Below, piece after piece: positions 30,511 to 39,568 of a DNA stretch of 64,000 bases. The first letter of the stretch is position 1. Every line of letters starts with the position of its first letter. The translations under genes were made by a program, and so were the position numbers. Under the pieces are notes generated by a model. The model had not been told where the DNA came from. It did not search any database and saw only the letters and a list, made by a program, of their open reading frames with translations. Source of the stretch: JBBQTQ01 sp038213135 (GTDB lineage: Bacteria; Actinomycetota; Thermoleophilia; Gaiellales; Gaiellaceae). The stretch lies in assembly GCA_038213135.1 (NCBI GenBank), contig JBBQTQ010000002.1, positions 1-64,000 on the forward strand, given 5' to 3'.

Positions 30511-32220
30511 CTAGCCGTCGCCGAGACCGTCGAGAGCCGCGTTGTTCGTCCAGGCTGCGGACGTCCAAGAGGCGCTCGTCCAGGCTGCGGACGTCCAGGA
30601 AGCGCTCGTCCAGGCCGCCGAAGTCCACGAGGCGCTCGTCCAGGCGGCCGAGGTCCACGACGCGCTCGTCCAGGCCGCAGACGTCCACGACGCGGCGTCC
30701 CATGACGCATTCGCCTTGGCGACCGAGGCCCAGCGATCGGAGTCGAAGACCGGCAGCGAGCCGCCCGAAGGGTCGGCGACGAGGAACGACTCGATCGCCT
30801 GGTTAGGATTGGGCGGCACTCCCCTGCTGCCGTCCTTGTAGTACTCGAGCACCTTCTGGAGGTTGGCCTCGCCGACGCCGAGAGAGTTCGTCGCCGCGCG
30901 CGGGTCGGGCCGCGCGAAGAGCATCAGCGCGCCCTTGACCTGATCCGGGCTCCAGTCGGGGTGAGCTCCGACGATCGCCGCGGCCATCCCGGAGACCGCC
31001 GCCGTGGAGAACGACGTCCCGGAGAGCTCGATCGCCGAGTTCTTGAGCGCCTGGCCCGGGTAGTCGGAGTAGAGCGTGGCCGAGGTCGGGACCTGGGCGA
31101 TCATGTAGCGGCCGGGGGCCCCGATCTCGGGCTTCGCGAAGCCGTCGGGCGTGTAGCCGTACGCCGACCACGGGGCGTTCGTATAGTGGGTCGGGTCGTT
31201 CTGGCCGAGCGTGTCGGCCGCTCCGACGGTGATCACGAACGGGTCGTTGCCGGGCGCGTAGAGAACGCCGCTCGGCCCGTTGCCGCTCGCGTAGTTGCCG
31301 GACGGCGTGACGACGACGATGCCCGCCTCCCAGAGCCGCTCGACAGCCTTGTCGAGCGGGTCGTAGAGGAAGCTCGATGGCTGCGCGGTGATCAGCGACA
31401 GGTTGGCGACGCGAATCCCGTACTTCGACTTGTTCTGCAGCATCCAGTCACAGGCGTGGATGACGTCACTCGTCTTGGCCTGGCCCTGCGCGTTGAAGAC
31501 GTTGACGCCGACGAGATTCGCGTTCGGCGCGACACCGGAGTAGGCGCCGGCGCCGGCGGCGATGCTCGCGACGAACGTGCCGTGCCCGCGCGGGTCGGCG
31601 GTCGACCCTGAACCGAGATCCACGGAGGCGACAATCCGGCTGCCGAACTGCCCGAGCGAGTTGTCGATCCCGCTGTCGACGATGGCGATCGTCCCGGCGG
31701 GCGCCTTCATGTACGGCGATCCCCAGTTCCACTTGGCGCCGGTCCCTTCGACCCAGTGCTGATGGTTCTCGTAACCCTCGGCCGTAACGGCGACGTTCCG
31801 CGTGATGGAGAGGATCCCGCTCGTCTGAGCGATGCTCGTGATCTCCGACGCTCTTGCCGTCAGCACCACGTCAGACACGTTGGCGAACTGCGCCTGGAAC
31901 TGTACGACGAGAGACTTCGTGGCGTCGCTGTTCAGATGGCGCGACTTGGAAAGGGCGTTGGCGACGGCCTGGGCGAGCTGATCCGGGCTGTGCTGCTTGT
32001 CGCCCTGGACGATGACCGGGAAGTTGCCGTTCGGGCTGACCTGCATCGCGGCGGCCAGGTTCGGGTCGATCGGCGACTTCGAGTAGTCGGCCTTCGCGAT
32101 CGCGGGCCCAGAGAGGGCGAGTGCCAGTCCCAGAAGGACGAGCCCTCGAGTCTGAAAGCCGTGACCCCGGGCGTCGTCGCCCTTCTTGCCCCACAAAGCG
32201 CTGCCGCGTGCGTTTCGCAT
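30511..32220 (-). CDS. Secreted subtilisin-family (S8) protease with Trp-Ser repeats
   Basis: A 569-aa protein. Signal peptide (LVLLGLALALSGPAIAKA), an inhibitor-type propeptide (about residues 50-145), and an S8 catalytic domain with Asp182 (AIVDSGID), His213 (RGHGTFVAS) and the Ser of LSGTSFSTAAVSG. The C-terminus is a tail of about ten alternating SASWT/SAAWT units from a 15- or 30-bp DNA repeat (30545-30715). Similar W-x-S-A tails occur in secreted proteases of related actinobacteria; purpose unknown, perhaps surface attachment. Divergent from murT. Confidence 0.85.
   Translation of the reverse strand: MRNARGSALWGKKGDDARGHGFQTRGLVLLGLALALSGPAIAKADYSKSPIDPNLAAAMQVSPNGNFPVIVQGDKQHSPDQLAQAVANALSKSRHLNSDATKSLVVQFQAQFANVSDVVLTARASEITSIAQTSGILSITRNVAVTAEGYENHQHWVEGTGAKWNWGSPYMKAPAGTIAIVDSGIDNSLGQFGSRIVASVDLGSGSTADPRGHGTFVASIAAGAGAYSGVAPNANLVGVNVFNAQGQAKTSDVIHACDWMLQNKSKYGIRVANLSLITAQPSSFLYDPLDKAVERLWEAGIVVVTPSGNYASGNGPSGVLYAPGNDPFVITVGAADTLGQNDPTHYTNAPWSAYGYTPDGFAKPEIGAPGRYMIAQVPTSATLYSDYPGQALKNSAIELSGTSFSTAAVSGMAAAIVGAHPDWSPDQVKGALMLFARPDPRAATNSLGVGEANLQKVLEYYKDGSRGVPPNPNQAIESFLVADPSGGSLPVFDSDRWASVAKANASWDAASWTSAAWTSASWTSAAWTSASWTSAAWTSASWTSAAWTSASWTSAAWTNNAALDGLGDG
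30545..30715 (-). repeat. Tandem repeat coding the WTSASWTSAA tail of the protease
   Basis: Alternating near-identical units gaggcgctcgtccaggc / gcggacgtccaggaag-type with a 30-bp period, five or six copies, several exact. In frame, coding ten-residue units. Confidence 0.85.
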
Positions 32221-32296
32221 AGTTCTGAGCTTTCCTCTCCTGAGACGGGTTCCAGGTCTTGCCTGCGGAACTTACGGCTGACCCCCGTCGCGAACG

Positions 32297-32340
32297 TCCC
32301 CCTTTCGGGGTAGGCCGATCAAGATCCCCTTTTCGAGGGA
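32297..32340. promoter_or_regulatory. Two short hairpins in the subtilase/murT divergent region
   Basis: ccccctttcgggg (32298-32310) and tccccttttcgaggga (32325-32340) form two small stems with UUYG-like loops, 30-70 bp before the murT start. They may lie in the murT leader and affect its expression. No known riboswitch recognised. Confidence 0.3.
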
Positions 32341-32370
32341 GAAGAGCGCTCCGCGACTAGACTTGGACTC

Positions 32371-33735
32371 GTGCGGCTGCCGCTCGAGATCGCGCTCGCG
32401 CGCGCCGCGGGGGCGCTCTCACGGGTCAGCGGCCGCGGCGGCGGCACAACGTTGCCGGGGAAGCTCCTGGCGGCCGTCGACCCGGGCGCAATCGCGGCGC
32501 TCGCTCGGCGCCTGCCCATGGGCACGGCGCTGATCTCGGCCACCAACGGGAAGACCACGACGGCGGCGATGGCGGCCTCGATCCTGGCGCCGCGGCTGCG
32601 GCTCGCCCACAACAGCTCCGGCGCGAATCTCGTCTCGGGCGTCACCTCCACTCTCCTGGCGGCCCGAGGCGCCGAGCTCGGGCTGTTCGAGGTCGACGAG
32701 GCGGCGCTGCCGGAGCTCGCGCGGCGCCTGCAACCGCGCGTCGTCTGCCTCGGCAACCTCTTCCGAGACCAGCTCGACCGCTACGGCGAGCTGGAGATCG
32801 TCGCCGAACGCTGGCGGGGCGCGGTGGGCGAGCTTCCGGCCGATGCGCGTCTGGTCGTGAACGCGGACGACCCTCAGGTCGGTGACCTGGCGCACGATCG
32901 TCCCGGCAGCATCACGTTCGGGATCGACGACCCCTCCTACGCCCGGCCCGCTCTCCAGCACGCCGCCGACTCCAAGTACTGCCTGCGCTGCGGGCACCCG
33001 TACGACTACGGAGCGGCCTACGTAGGCCATCTGGGCGACTACCGCTGCCCGCAGTGCGACCACACGCGTCCCCCGCTCCAGATCGCCGCGCGATCGATCG
33101 AGCTGCGCGGGCTCGACGGCGCCTCCTTCGAGCTGGTCACGCCCGGTGGCTCTGCACGAGTGCAGCTCGCGCTGCCGGGCCTCTACAACGTCTACAACGC
33201 GCTCGCGGCCGCCTCGCTCGCTCTTGCTCTGAAAGTCCCGCTGGCGGAGATCGTCGCCGGGCTGGAGCGGGCCGCTGCGGCCTTCGGCCGCTTCGAGCGC
33301 ATCGAGATCGACGGCAAGCGGCTTCTGATGCTTCTGATCAAGAACCCGGCAGGCGCGAACGAGGCTGTGCGCACGCTGCTGGAAGGAGGCACGCCACCGG
33401 TCGTTCTCGTCGCCCTGAACGACGCGATCGCCGACGGGCGCGACGTCTCCTGGATCTGGGACGTCGACTTCGAGCCCTTGCTGGCCGGAGTCGAGACGCT
33501 GGTGGCAAGCGGCGACCGCGCCGCCGAGCTGGCGTTGCGTGGCAAGTACGGCGGCCTGGCCGAGGGTGCGATCGAAGTCGTTCCCGATCTGGGCGCCGCT
33601 CTCGACCGCGGGCTCGAGCTGACTCCTGCAGGCGGCGAGCTCGTCGCCCTCCCGACGTACACGGCCATGCTCGCCCTGCGGAAGATCGTCGCCGGCCGCG
33701 GGTACGTCAGGCCGTACTGGGAGCGGGCCGCATGA
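32371..33735 (+). CDS. murT: Lipid II isoglutaminyl synthase, MurT subunit
   Basis: A 454-aa Mur-ligase homologue that, with GatD, amidates D-Glu of lipid II. P-loop SATNGKTTTAAM at about residue 52, a Mur central domain with an inserted zinc ribbon (CLRCGHPYDYGAAYVGHLGDYRCPQC), and the C-terminal DUF1727-type domain (LLIKNPAGANEAVRTL; ALNDAIADGRDVSWIWDVD). The Asn/Asp residues of NDAIADGRD match MurT. GTG start; the ATGA overlap with gatD is typical. Confidence 0.92.
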   Translation: MRLPLEIALARAAGALSRVSGRGGGTTLPGKLLAAVDPGAIAALARRLPMGTALISATNGKTTTAAMAASILAPRLRLAHNSSGANLVSGVTSTLLAARGAELGLFEVDEAALPELARRLQPRVVCLGNLFRDQLDRYGELEIVAERWRGAVGELPADARLVVNADDPQVGDLAHDRPGSITFGIDDPSYARPALQHAADSKYCLRCGHPYDYGAAYVGHLGDYRCPQCDHTRPPLQIAARSIELRGLDGASFELVTPGGSARVQLALPGLYNVYNALAAASLALALKVPLAEIVAGLERAAAAFGRFERIEIDGKRLLMLLIKNPAGANEAVRTLLEGGTPPVVLVALNDAIADGRDVSWIWDVDFEPLLAGVETLVASGDRAAELALRGKYGGLAEGAIEVVPDLGAALDRGLELTPAGGELVALPTYTAMLALRKIVAGRGYVRPYWERAA

Positions 33736-34478
33736 AGATCACGGTGGGACATCTCTATCCCGACTACCTGAACATCTACGCCGACCGCGGCAACATCGCC
33801 GTCCTCGCGACGCGGGCGGCGTGGCGCGGGCACGAGCTCGAGGTGCAGCCCATCGGCCCCGGCGACGAGACGCCCGGAGACGTCGACCTCTTCTACGTCG
33901 GCGGTGGCCAGGACCGCGAGCAAGCGCTGATCGCGCCTGATCTGGCCGCCCGCGCGCCCGAGCTGGCCGGGGCAATCGCCGGCGGGGCCGCTGCCCTCGC
34001 CGTCTGCGGCGGCTACCAGCTGCTCGGGCGCTCGTATCTCGACCGCAGCGGCGCCGAGCTGCCGGGCGCGGGTGTCTTCCCGCTGCGCACGGTCGCCGGC
34101 GACCGCCGGCTGATCGGCGACGTCCTGCTCGAATGCGAGCTCGTGCCAGGCGAGCGGCGAACGCTCGCCGGCTTCGAGAACCACATCGGCCGCACGCAGC
34201 TCGACGAGGGCGCGCAGCCGCTCGGCCGGGTCGTCGCCGGGTTCGGGAACGACGGGGAGAGCGGCTTCGAGGGCATTCGCTCCGGCCGCGCGATCGGCAC
34301 CTACCTGCACGGCCCGCTGCTCCCGCGCAACCCTTGGCTTGCCGACTGGCTGCTGGAGCAAGCGGTCGCCCACCGGACCGGCGAGGAGCTCAGGTTCGAG
34401 CCGCTAGGCGATGAGCTCGAGGCGACGGCCCACGCCGTCTCCGCCGCGCGCGCCAGAGGCCGAGGAGGCCGTTACTAG
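33732..34478 (+). CDS. gatD: Lipid II isoglutaminyl synthase, glutaminase subunit GatD
   Basis: A 248-aa class I (CobQ/CobB-like) glutaminase. Nucleophile Cys92 in AVCGGYQLLG, catalytic His in GTYLHGPLLP, and VGGGQDREQ near the N-terminus. It releases ammonia from glutamine for MurT. Partner gene directly upstream, 4-bp overlap. REP-like copy 5 follows its stop by 20 bp. Confidence 0.92.
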   Translation: MKITVGHLYPDYLNIYADRGNIAVLATRAAWRGHELEVQPIGPGDETPGDVDLFYVGGGQDREQALIAPDLAARAPELAGAIAGGAAALAVCGGYQLLGRSYLDRSGAELPGAGVFPLRTVAGDRRLIGDVLLECELVPGERRTLAGFENHIGRTQLDEGAQPLGRVVAGFGNDGESGFEGIRSGRAIGTYLHGPLLPRNPWLADWLLEQAVAHRTGEELRFEPLGDELEATAHAVSAARARGRGGRY

Positions 34479-34498
34479 TTCCCTCGCCCTACTTTGGG

Positions 34499-34538
34499 GT
34501 GTGAGGGACAGGCCTCAAGAGGCCTGTCCCTCGGCCCT
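34499..34538 (+). repeat. REP-like palindrome, copy 5
   Basis: GTGTGAGGGACAGGCCT, loop CAAG, AGGCCTGTCCCTCGG. Placed between the convergent ends of gatD and the Nudix gene, consistent with a shared 3'-end structure. Confidence 0.85.
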
Positions 34539-34555
34539 GCGCGACCAAAGAAGGC

Positions 34556-35014
34556 TTAAGGGGCCCATAGCGTCCCCAAGTAAACGCTGGGATCTCCAGG
34601 CTGCCAGCGGGTCAGGAACCGCTGGATCGGCGGATGCAGCACGATCTCGTCGAGCTCGCCCAGTCCGAAGAGGCGATGGCCGCGAACCGCCGCGTCGCGT
34701 GAGGTGACCATCTCGAGCGAGCGCCCGCCAAGGTCGGCGGCGAAAATGATGTGGACCACGTGCTTCGGTGCGAACGTCCGCGCTGGCGCGATCGAATCGG
34801 CGATCGCCACTGGGCCTTCGAAGCCGAGCTGCTCGTCGATCCCGACCTCCTCTGCGAGCTCGCGCAGAAGCGCGTCGACCAGGCTCTCGCCTGAGTTGAC
34901 GCCGCCGCCCGGGAGGAGCCAGTACTCCTTGCCCGGCTTCTCGTGCCGGCAGAGGAGGAGCCGGTCGTTCCAGCGCAAAAGCGCCGAGACTCGGATTCTC
35001 GGCTCGCCGCTCAT
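34556..35014 (-). CDS. Nudix hydrolase
   Basis: A 152-aa protein with a Nudix box GGGVNSGESLVDALLRELAEEVGI (canonical G-x5-E-x7-REUxEE-x-GU) at about residues 36-59. Nudix enzymes cleave nucleoside diphosphates linked to another moiety; its substrate is not evident. ATG overlaps the stop of dut (ATGA), so both may act on nucleotide clean-up. Confidence 0.85.
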   Translation of the reverse strand: MSGEPRIRVSALLRWNDRLLLCRHEKPGKEYWLLPGGGVNSGESLVDALLRELAEEVGIDEQLGFEGPVAIADSIAPARTFAPKHVVHIIFAADLGGRSLEMVTSRDAAVRGHRLFGLGELDEIVLHPPIQRFLTRWQPGDPSVYLGTLWAP

Positions 35015-35442
35015 GTCCCGGAGGAGCCGAAGCCGCCCTCGCCCCGCTCGCTCGCGGTGAGCTCCGCGACCTCGACGAGCCTCGCGGAGGCGACGGCGAG
35101 AACGACGAGCTGCGCGATCCGCATCCCTCGCTCCACCCGGAAAGGCTCCTGGCTCGTGTTGTGGAGCAGAATCTGCAGCTCGCCCCGGTAACCGGAGTCG
35201 ATCAGCCCCGGCGTGTTGAGCAGGGTGATGCCGTGCTTGCGGGCGAGACCCGAGCGCGGCAGGACGAAGCCCGCGTGGCCCTCCGGGATGGCGACCGCGA
35301 CGCCGGTCGCGACGGCGGCCCGCTCTCCCGGGCCGACCTCGACCTCCTCGCACGCCGAAAGATCGAGGCCCGCATCGCCGGAGTAGGCCGTCGCGGGCAG
35401 GACGGCGTCGTCGTGCAGCCGGCGGATCTGGATCTCGATCAG
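35011..35442 (-). CDS. dut: dUTP diphosphatase
   Basis: A 143-aa trimeric-type dUTPase. Motif 1 AGLDLSA, motif 2 PRSGLA, motif 3 GLIDSGYRGELQ, motif 4 RGMRIAQLVV, and motif 5 RGEGGFGSSG are all present. It removes dUTP and makes dUMP. The best start is CTG 35442, which overlaps the hflX stop (CTGA); no ATG, GTG or TTG lies near and the protein begins MIEIQIRRL as expected of the family. Confidence 0.92.
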   Translation of the reverse strand: MIEIQIRRLHDDAVLPATAYSGDAGLDLSACEEVEVGPGERAAVATGVAVAIPEGHAGFVLPRSGLARKHGITLLNTPGLIDSGYRGELQILLHNTSQEPFRVERGMRIAQLVVLAVASARLVEVAELTASERGEGGFGSSGT

Positions 35443-36737
35443 GAGGCGGCCTCGGCCCGCGCCTCGGCGATCAGCAGCGGCGCGAAGCGGCGTACGTCGC
35501 GCTGCGGAAGGCGGGCGCGGATGTAGACGCCGTCCGCGCGATCTTCGCGCTCCTCGATCGGAGGCCCGAGTGCGTAGAGCTCGGCGAGCTTCGCTCCCTG
35601 CTCGTAAGGGACGAGCAGCTCGACGACCTGGAACCGGTCGGCGAAGCGCTCGGCGATCCGCGCACGCAGCAGCTCGAGTCCTTCTCCGGTCAGCGCCGAG
35701 ACCTGCACCGAGCCGGGGAAGCGGTTGCCGAGGCGCCGGCGAGCCAGGGAATCGACGGAGTCGATCTTGTTCAGGACGAGCTCGACCGGCAGCTCGTCCG
35801 CACCGATCTCGTGGAGGACGCCCTCGACCGCCGCGACCATCGCCTCCAGCCGATCCTCTGACACAGAGGCGTCGACCACGTGCAGGACGAGATCCGCCAC
35901 GAGCGTCTCCTCGAGCGTCGCTGCAAAGCCCTCGACGAGCTGATGCGGCAGGCGCCGGATGAAGCCGACGGTGTCGGTGACGAGGTAGCGGCGCCCGCCG
36001 TGTTCGAAGCCGCGCGTCGTCGGGTCGAGCGTCTCGAACAGCCGGTTGTCGACCGAGGCCCGCGCGTCGGTGAGAGCGTTCAGCAGCGTCGACTTGCCGA
36101 CGTTGGTGTAGCCCACCAGGGCGATCGTCGGCGTCTGCGAGCGGCGGCGCGCCTTGCGGCGGGTGTCGCGCTGCTTCGAGAGCTCCTTCAGCCGGGTCTT
36201 CAGCAGCGAGATGCGGCGGCGCGCCAGACGGCGGTCGGTCTCGAGCTGGGACTCGCCGGGGCCTCTCGTGCCGACGCCGCCGCCGAGCCGCTCGAGGTGT
36301 TGCCACATGCCCCGCATGCGCGGCAGGTTGTATTCGAGCTGCGCCAGCTCGACCTGCAGCTTTCCCTCGGCCGTGATGGCGTGCTGGGCGAAGATGTCCA
36401 GGATCAGCTGCGTCCGGTCGACGACGCGGGCCTCGAGCTCGTTCTCCAGCCGTTTCTGCTGGCTGGGATCGAGCTCACCGTCCACGAGCAGGACGTCGGC
36501 GCGCGAGTTCGCGAAACCCTCCTTCAGCTCGACGAGCTTGCCCTTGCCGACATACGTGCGCGGATCGGGGTGGCCGCGTTGCTGGACGAGCTCGGCAACC
36601 GGCTCGACGCCCGCCGTACGCGCCAGCTCGCGTAGCTCGCCGAGCTCCTCGTCGGCATCGAGGCTCCGCGAGAGCACCGCGACCACGAACCCGCGCTCGG
36701 GCTCGGCGCCCGGCGCAGGATCCGGCTGGCGGCTCAC
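35439..36737 (-). CDS. hflX: GTPase HflX
   Basis: A 432-aa ribosome-associated GTPase that splits or rescues stalled ribosomes. The HflX N-terminal domain (VAELVQQRGHPDPRTYVGKGKLVELKE), a helical linker (GPGESQLETDRRLARRRISLLKTRLKEL), and the G domain with P-loop GYTNVGKSTL, DTVGFI and NKID are clear. GTG start. Co-directional with dut and the Nudix gene. Confidence 0.93.
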   Translation of the reverse strand: MSRQPDPAPGAEPERGFVVAVLSRSLDADEELGELRELARTAGVEPVAELVQQRGHPDPRTYVGKGKLVELKEGFANSRADVLLVDGELDPSQQKRLENELEARVVDRTQLILDIFAQHAITAEGKLQVELAQLEYNLPRMRGMWQHLERLGGGVGTRGPGESQLETDRRLARRRISLLKTRLKELSKQRDTRRKARRRSQTPTIALVGYTNVGKSTLLNALTDARASVDNRLFETLDPTTRGFEHGGRRYLVTDTVGFIRRLPHQLVEGFAATLEETLVADLVLHVVDASVSEDRLEAMVAAVEGVLHEIGADELPVELVLNKIDSVDSLARRRLGNRFPGSVQVSALTGEGLELLRARIAERFADRFQVVELLVPYEQGAKLAELYALGPPIEEREDRADGVYIRARLPQRDVRRFAPLLIAEARAEAAS

Positions 36738-36770
36738 GACACGAATTATGACGCCCGGGTCTCGGAAACC

Positions 36771-36804
36771 GAAAAGGGGCGGCTCCGCGCCGGCTGCCGC
36801 CCCT
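36771..36804 (-). terminator. Rho-independent terminator
   Basis: On the minus strand aggggcggc pairs with gccgcccct around a 12-base loop, followed by tttt. It lies 25 bp after the stop of the secreted helical protein gene (36829-37266), separating it from hflX. Confidence 0.75.
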
Positions 36805-36828
36805 CTTGCTATCTGGTCGTGGCTGCCG

Positions 36829-37266
36829 CTACTTGCGCAGCGCCTGCAGCGCCGCGCGCATCTTCTCGCGCAGGCCCTTCAGCTCGTCCCTCTGCGACTT
36901 CATCTGGTCACGGAGCGGCTTGACGGCCGCCTGAATATCCGCCTTCGGCACCTTGGCGTCCCGCGCGGCCTGGACGGCCGACTTCACGGCGGCGCGATCG
37001 GCCTGCAAGACCGACCGGCTCGCCTGACGGTCAGATTTCAGCTGCTGGAGGTCGCCCTTGATCGTTGCCTTGACCGCCGGGGAGACCTGTGCGTCGGTGA
37101 TCACCTTGTTCATGTCCGCCTCGGCCGACTTGTACGCGGCGGTGTAGTCACTCTGTGCCTTCGCGACGGCCGCCTGGACGGCCCCCAAGCCGTCGGTCGC
37201 AAACGCGGCGACCGGCGCGATCGCGAAGACGGCGGCGGCAAGCGGTACGAGGTGCCTTAGCTTCAT
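36829..37266 (-). CDS. Secreted, all-helical hypothetical protein
   Basis: A 145-aa protein with a signal peptide (MKLRHLVPLAAAVFAIAPVA) and a Lys/Ala/Gln-rich helical mature part (DRAAVKSAVQAARDAKVP ... LRDQMKSQRDELKGLREKMR). Composition recalls periplasmic helical chaperones (Spy/CpxP-like) but no LTxxQ motif is seen. Good aaggag before the ATG. Own terminator downstream. Confidence 0.65.
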   Translation of the reverse strand: MKLRHLVPLAAAVFAIAPVAAFATDGLGAVQAAVAKAQSDYTAAYKSAEADMNKVITDAQVSPAVKATIKGDLQQLKSDRQASRSVLQADRAAVKSAVQAARDAKVPKADIQAAVKPLRDQMKSQRDELKGLREKMRAALQALRK

Positions 37267-37381
37267 GGACGTGCTCCTTCTCGGGGGAACGGACACAGCG
37301 GATGAATCATCGGAGCGTCGCATCAGCCGGACGTCACGCGCACGTAAAACGCACGTAAGGCAAGACTATCCTCCGAGACCG

Positions 37382-38413
37382 GTGCCGGATCTCGCCACGC
37401 GCACGCTCGAGCTCGTGAACATCCCCTCGGTCAGCCGGGACGAGGCTGCGGCGCTCGCGTACGTGCGGGCCGTCGTCCCCCTGTCGCTCCGCCACGAGAG
37501 CGAGGGTGCCTTGCTCTACGCAGCCGAGCGTCGGGGACGGCCGCTCGTCCTCTTCGCCGGCCACGTGGACACCGTGCCCGAGCAGGACAATCTCCCTGGC
37601 CGGATCGAGGACGGCGCCGTCGTCGGGCTCGGCGCGAGCGACATGAAGGGCGGCGTCGCCGTGATGATCGAGCTGGCGCGGGAGCCGCCCGCGGATTGCG
37701 AGCTGGACACGGCCTTCCTCTTCTTCGCTCGGGAGGAGGTCGCGATCGAGGAGAGCCCGCTGCCCGAGGTCTTCGCCGCCGCACCGCTCGTGCGAGAGGC
37801 GAACCTGGTCGTCGTGCTGGAGCCGACGGACAACACCCTTCACCTCGGCTGCGTGGGGAGCATCAGCGCGCAGGTCGAGTTCCGCGGCCGCAGCGCCCAT
37901 TCTGCGCGGCCCTGGCAGGGCGAGAACGCGATTGCGAAGGCGGTGGAGGCGCTCGGGGCCATCGTCTTCCTGCCGCCGGTCGAAGTGGAGGTCGAGGGAC
38001 TCGTCTTCCGAGAGGTGCTGACGGCGACGGGGATCGAGGGCGGAATCGCCGACAACGTCGTCCCGGACCTCGTCCACTGCCGGCTCAACTACCGCTATGC
38101 GCCCGGGCGGACTCCCGGGCAGGCCGAGGAGCGGCTGCGTGAGCTCGTGCCGGGCGTAGAGATCCTGACCAACTCCCCCTCCGCCGCGGTTCCCGCGGAC
38201 TCGGCGCTGCTGGACCGGCTGCAGGCGGCGGGAGACTTCGAGCGCCATCCGAAGCAGGCGTGGACGCCGGTCGCCCAATTCTCGGCAGAGGGTCTCGACG
38301 CGGTCAATCTCGGCCCCGGGGCGACGCGCTACGCGCACCAGCGGGACGAGCGGATCGAGATCGCGGAGCTCGAGCGCGCTTACGACGCCTTGTATCGCTT
38401 CCTCAGCGGCTAG
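37382..38413 (+). CDS. dapE: Succinyl-diaminopimelate desuccinylase
   Basis: A 343-aa M20-family metalloenzyme producing LL-DAP from its N-succinyl form. Metal ligands and catalytic residues are in LFAGHVDTVP, LGASDMKGG, FAREEVA and YAHQRDER. GTG 37382 (VPDLATRTLELVNIPSVSRDE) is the natural start; codons upstream are shadow sequence. Followed by dapC and dapD, making a succinylase-pathway block for lysine and peptidoglycan. Confidence 0.88.
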   Translation: MPDLATRTLELVNIPSVSRDEAAALAYVRAVVPLSLRHESEGALLYAAERRGRPLVLFAGHVDTVPEQDNLPGRIEDGAVVGLGASDMKGGVAVMIELAREPPADCELDTAFLFFAREEVAIEESPLPEVFAAAPLVREANLVVVLEPTDNTLHLGCVGSISAQVEFRGRSAHSARPWQGENAIAKAVEALGAIVFLPPVEVEVEGLVFREVLTATGIEGGIADNVVPDLVHCRLNYRYAPGRTPGQAEERLRELVPGVEILTNSPSAAVPADSALLDRLQAAGDFERHPKQAWTPVAQFSAEGLDAVNLGPGATRYAHQRDERIEIAELERAYDALYRFLSG

Positions 38414-38422
38414 CGTTCGAGC

Positions 38423-39568
38423 GTGCAGCTCTCCCCCGTGCTCACCGAGCAGGCCGTCTATCCGTTCGTGCGGCTCGACCAGGCGAAGCGCGAGGCGCGC
38501 GAGGCGGGAATCGAGCTCATCGACTTCGGGACGGGCGACCCGCTCGAGCCGACGGATCCGGCGATCAGGCAGGCGCTCGTCGACGGGCTGCGCGAACGAA
38601 TGGGCTACCCGCGCTCGGACGGCCTGCCCGAGCTGCGGGACGCGATCGCCGGCTGGGTCGGGCGCCGGTTCGGCGTCGAGCTCGATCCGGAGACCGAGAT
38701 CGTGCCGACGCTCGGCAGCAAGGAGGCGATCTTCAGCTTCGCGCAGGTCGTGCTGAACGGCGACGGCAGCAAGGACGCCGTGGTCGTCACCGACCCGGGC
38801 TATCCCGTGCAGGAGCGCGGTGCGCTCTTCGCAGGCGCGCACGTCTGGAAGCTCGCGCTGCGTGAGGAGAACGGCTTCCTGCCGGAGCTCGACGAAGTCG
38901 AGGACTGGAGCCGCGTCGCGATCCTCTGGCTCAACTACCCCAACAATCCGACCGGCGCGGTCGCAGAGCGGTCGTTCTACGAGCGCGTGGCCGAGCTGGC
39001 TGCCGAGCACGACTTTCTCGTCGCCTCCGACGAGGCCTACAGCGAGCTGTGGTTCGAGGAGCCGCCTGCCTCGGCGCTGCAGTCGGGCGATCGCACCCGG
39101 ATCGTGGCGTTCAACTCGCTGAGCAAGCGCTCGTCGATGACGGGCTACCGCTCGGGTTTCGTGGCCGGGCCGACCGCGGTGATCGCGGCGTTGAAGAAGT
39201 TCCGGCCCTCGGTCGGGACGGCGCCGCAGGAGTTCGTCCAGCGTGCCTCCGTCGTCGCGTGGAGCGAGGAGGCGCACGTCGTGCGGGCGCGGGCGGCCTA
39301 CGGCAGGAAGCGCGAGCTCGTGCTGGCGGTGCTGCGGCAGCGCGGCTGGCGCGTGCCCGAAGCGTGCCGGGCGACCATGTACCTCTGGGTGGAGGTTCCG
39401 GGGGGCGAGAGCTCCGAGGCCGCCGCGGAGCGGCTGCTCCGGCACGGGATCGTCACGGCACCGGGCTCGTACCTCGGCGACAACGGAGAAGGCTTCTTGC
39501 GGTTCGCGCTCGTGCCTACCGAGGACGAGTGCCGGCGCGCTGCCGAGATCCTGGCGGAGGTGCTGTGA
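38423..39568 (+). CDS. dapC: Succinyldiaminopimelate transaminase (PLP aminotransferase)
   Basis: A 381-aa class I/II aminotransferase. GTGDPLEPTD and PTLGSKEAIF near the N-terminus, NYPNNPTGAV, DEAYSELWF, and the PLP lysine in FNSLSKRSSMTGYRSGF. Its position between dapE and dapD points to the DapC step (N-succinyl-2-amino-6-ketopimelate with glutamate). GTG start; GTG-TGA overlap with dapD. Confidence 0.85.
   Translation: MQLSPVLTEQAVYPFVRLDQAKREAREAGIELIDFGTGDPLEPTDPAIRQALVDGLRERMGYPRSDGLPELRDAIAGWVGRRFGVELDPETEIVPTLGSKEAIFSFAQVVLNGDGSKDAVVVTDPGYPVQERGALFAGAHVWKLALREENGFLPELDEVEDWSRVAILWLNYPNNPTGAVAERSFYERVAELAAEHDFLVASDEAYSELWFEEPPASALQSGDRTRIVAFNSLSKRSSMTGYRSGFVAGPTAVIAALKKFRPSVGTAPQEFVQRASVVAWSEEAHVVRARAAYGRKRELVLAVLRQRGWRVPEACRATMYLWVEVPGGESSEAAAERLLRHGIVTAPGSYLGDNGEGFLRFALVPTEDECRRAAEILAEVL

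Noticed and set aside
27949..30705. 918-codon open frame on the plus strand opposite the GGDEF/HD-GYP gene
   Set aside because: Long antisense frames are common in GC-rich DNA; its Arg/Asp/Glu-rich sequence has no domain, and the opposite strand has intact catalytic motifs.
30542..30841. Plus-strand frame of repeated VQAADVQEAL units
   Set aside because: It is the antisense of the protease tail repeat; the repeat makes all frames look ordered, while the minus-strand frame continues a complete S8 protease.
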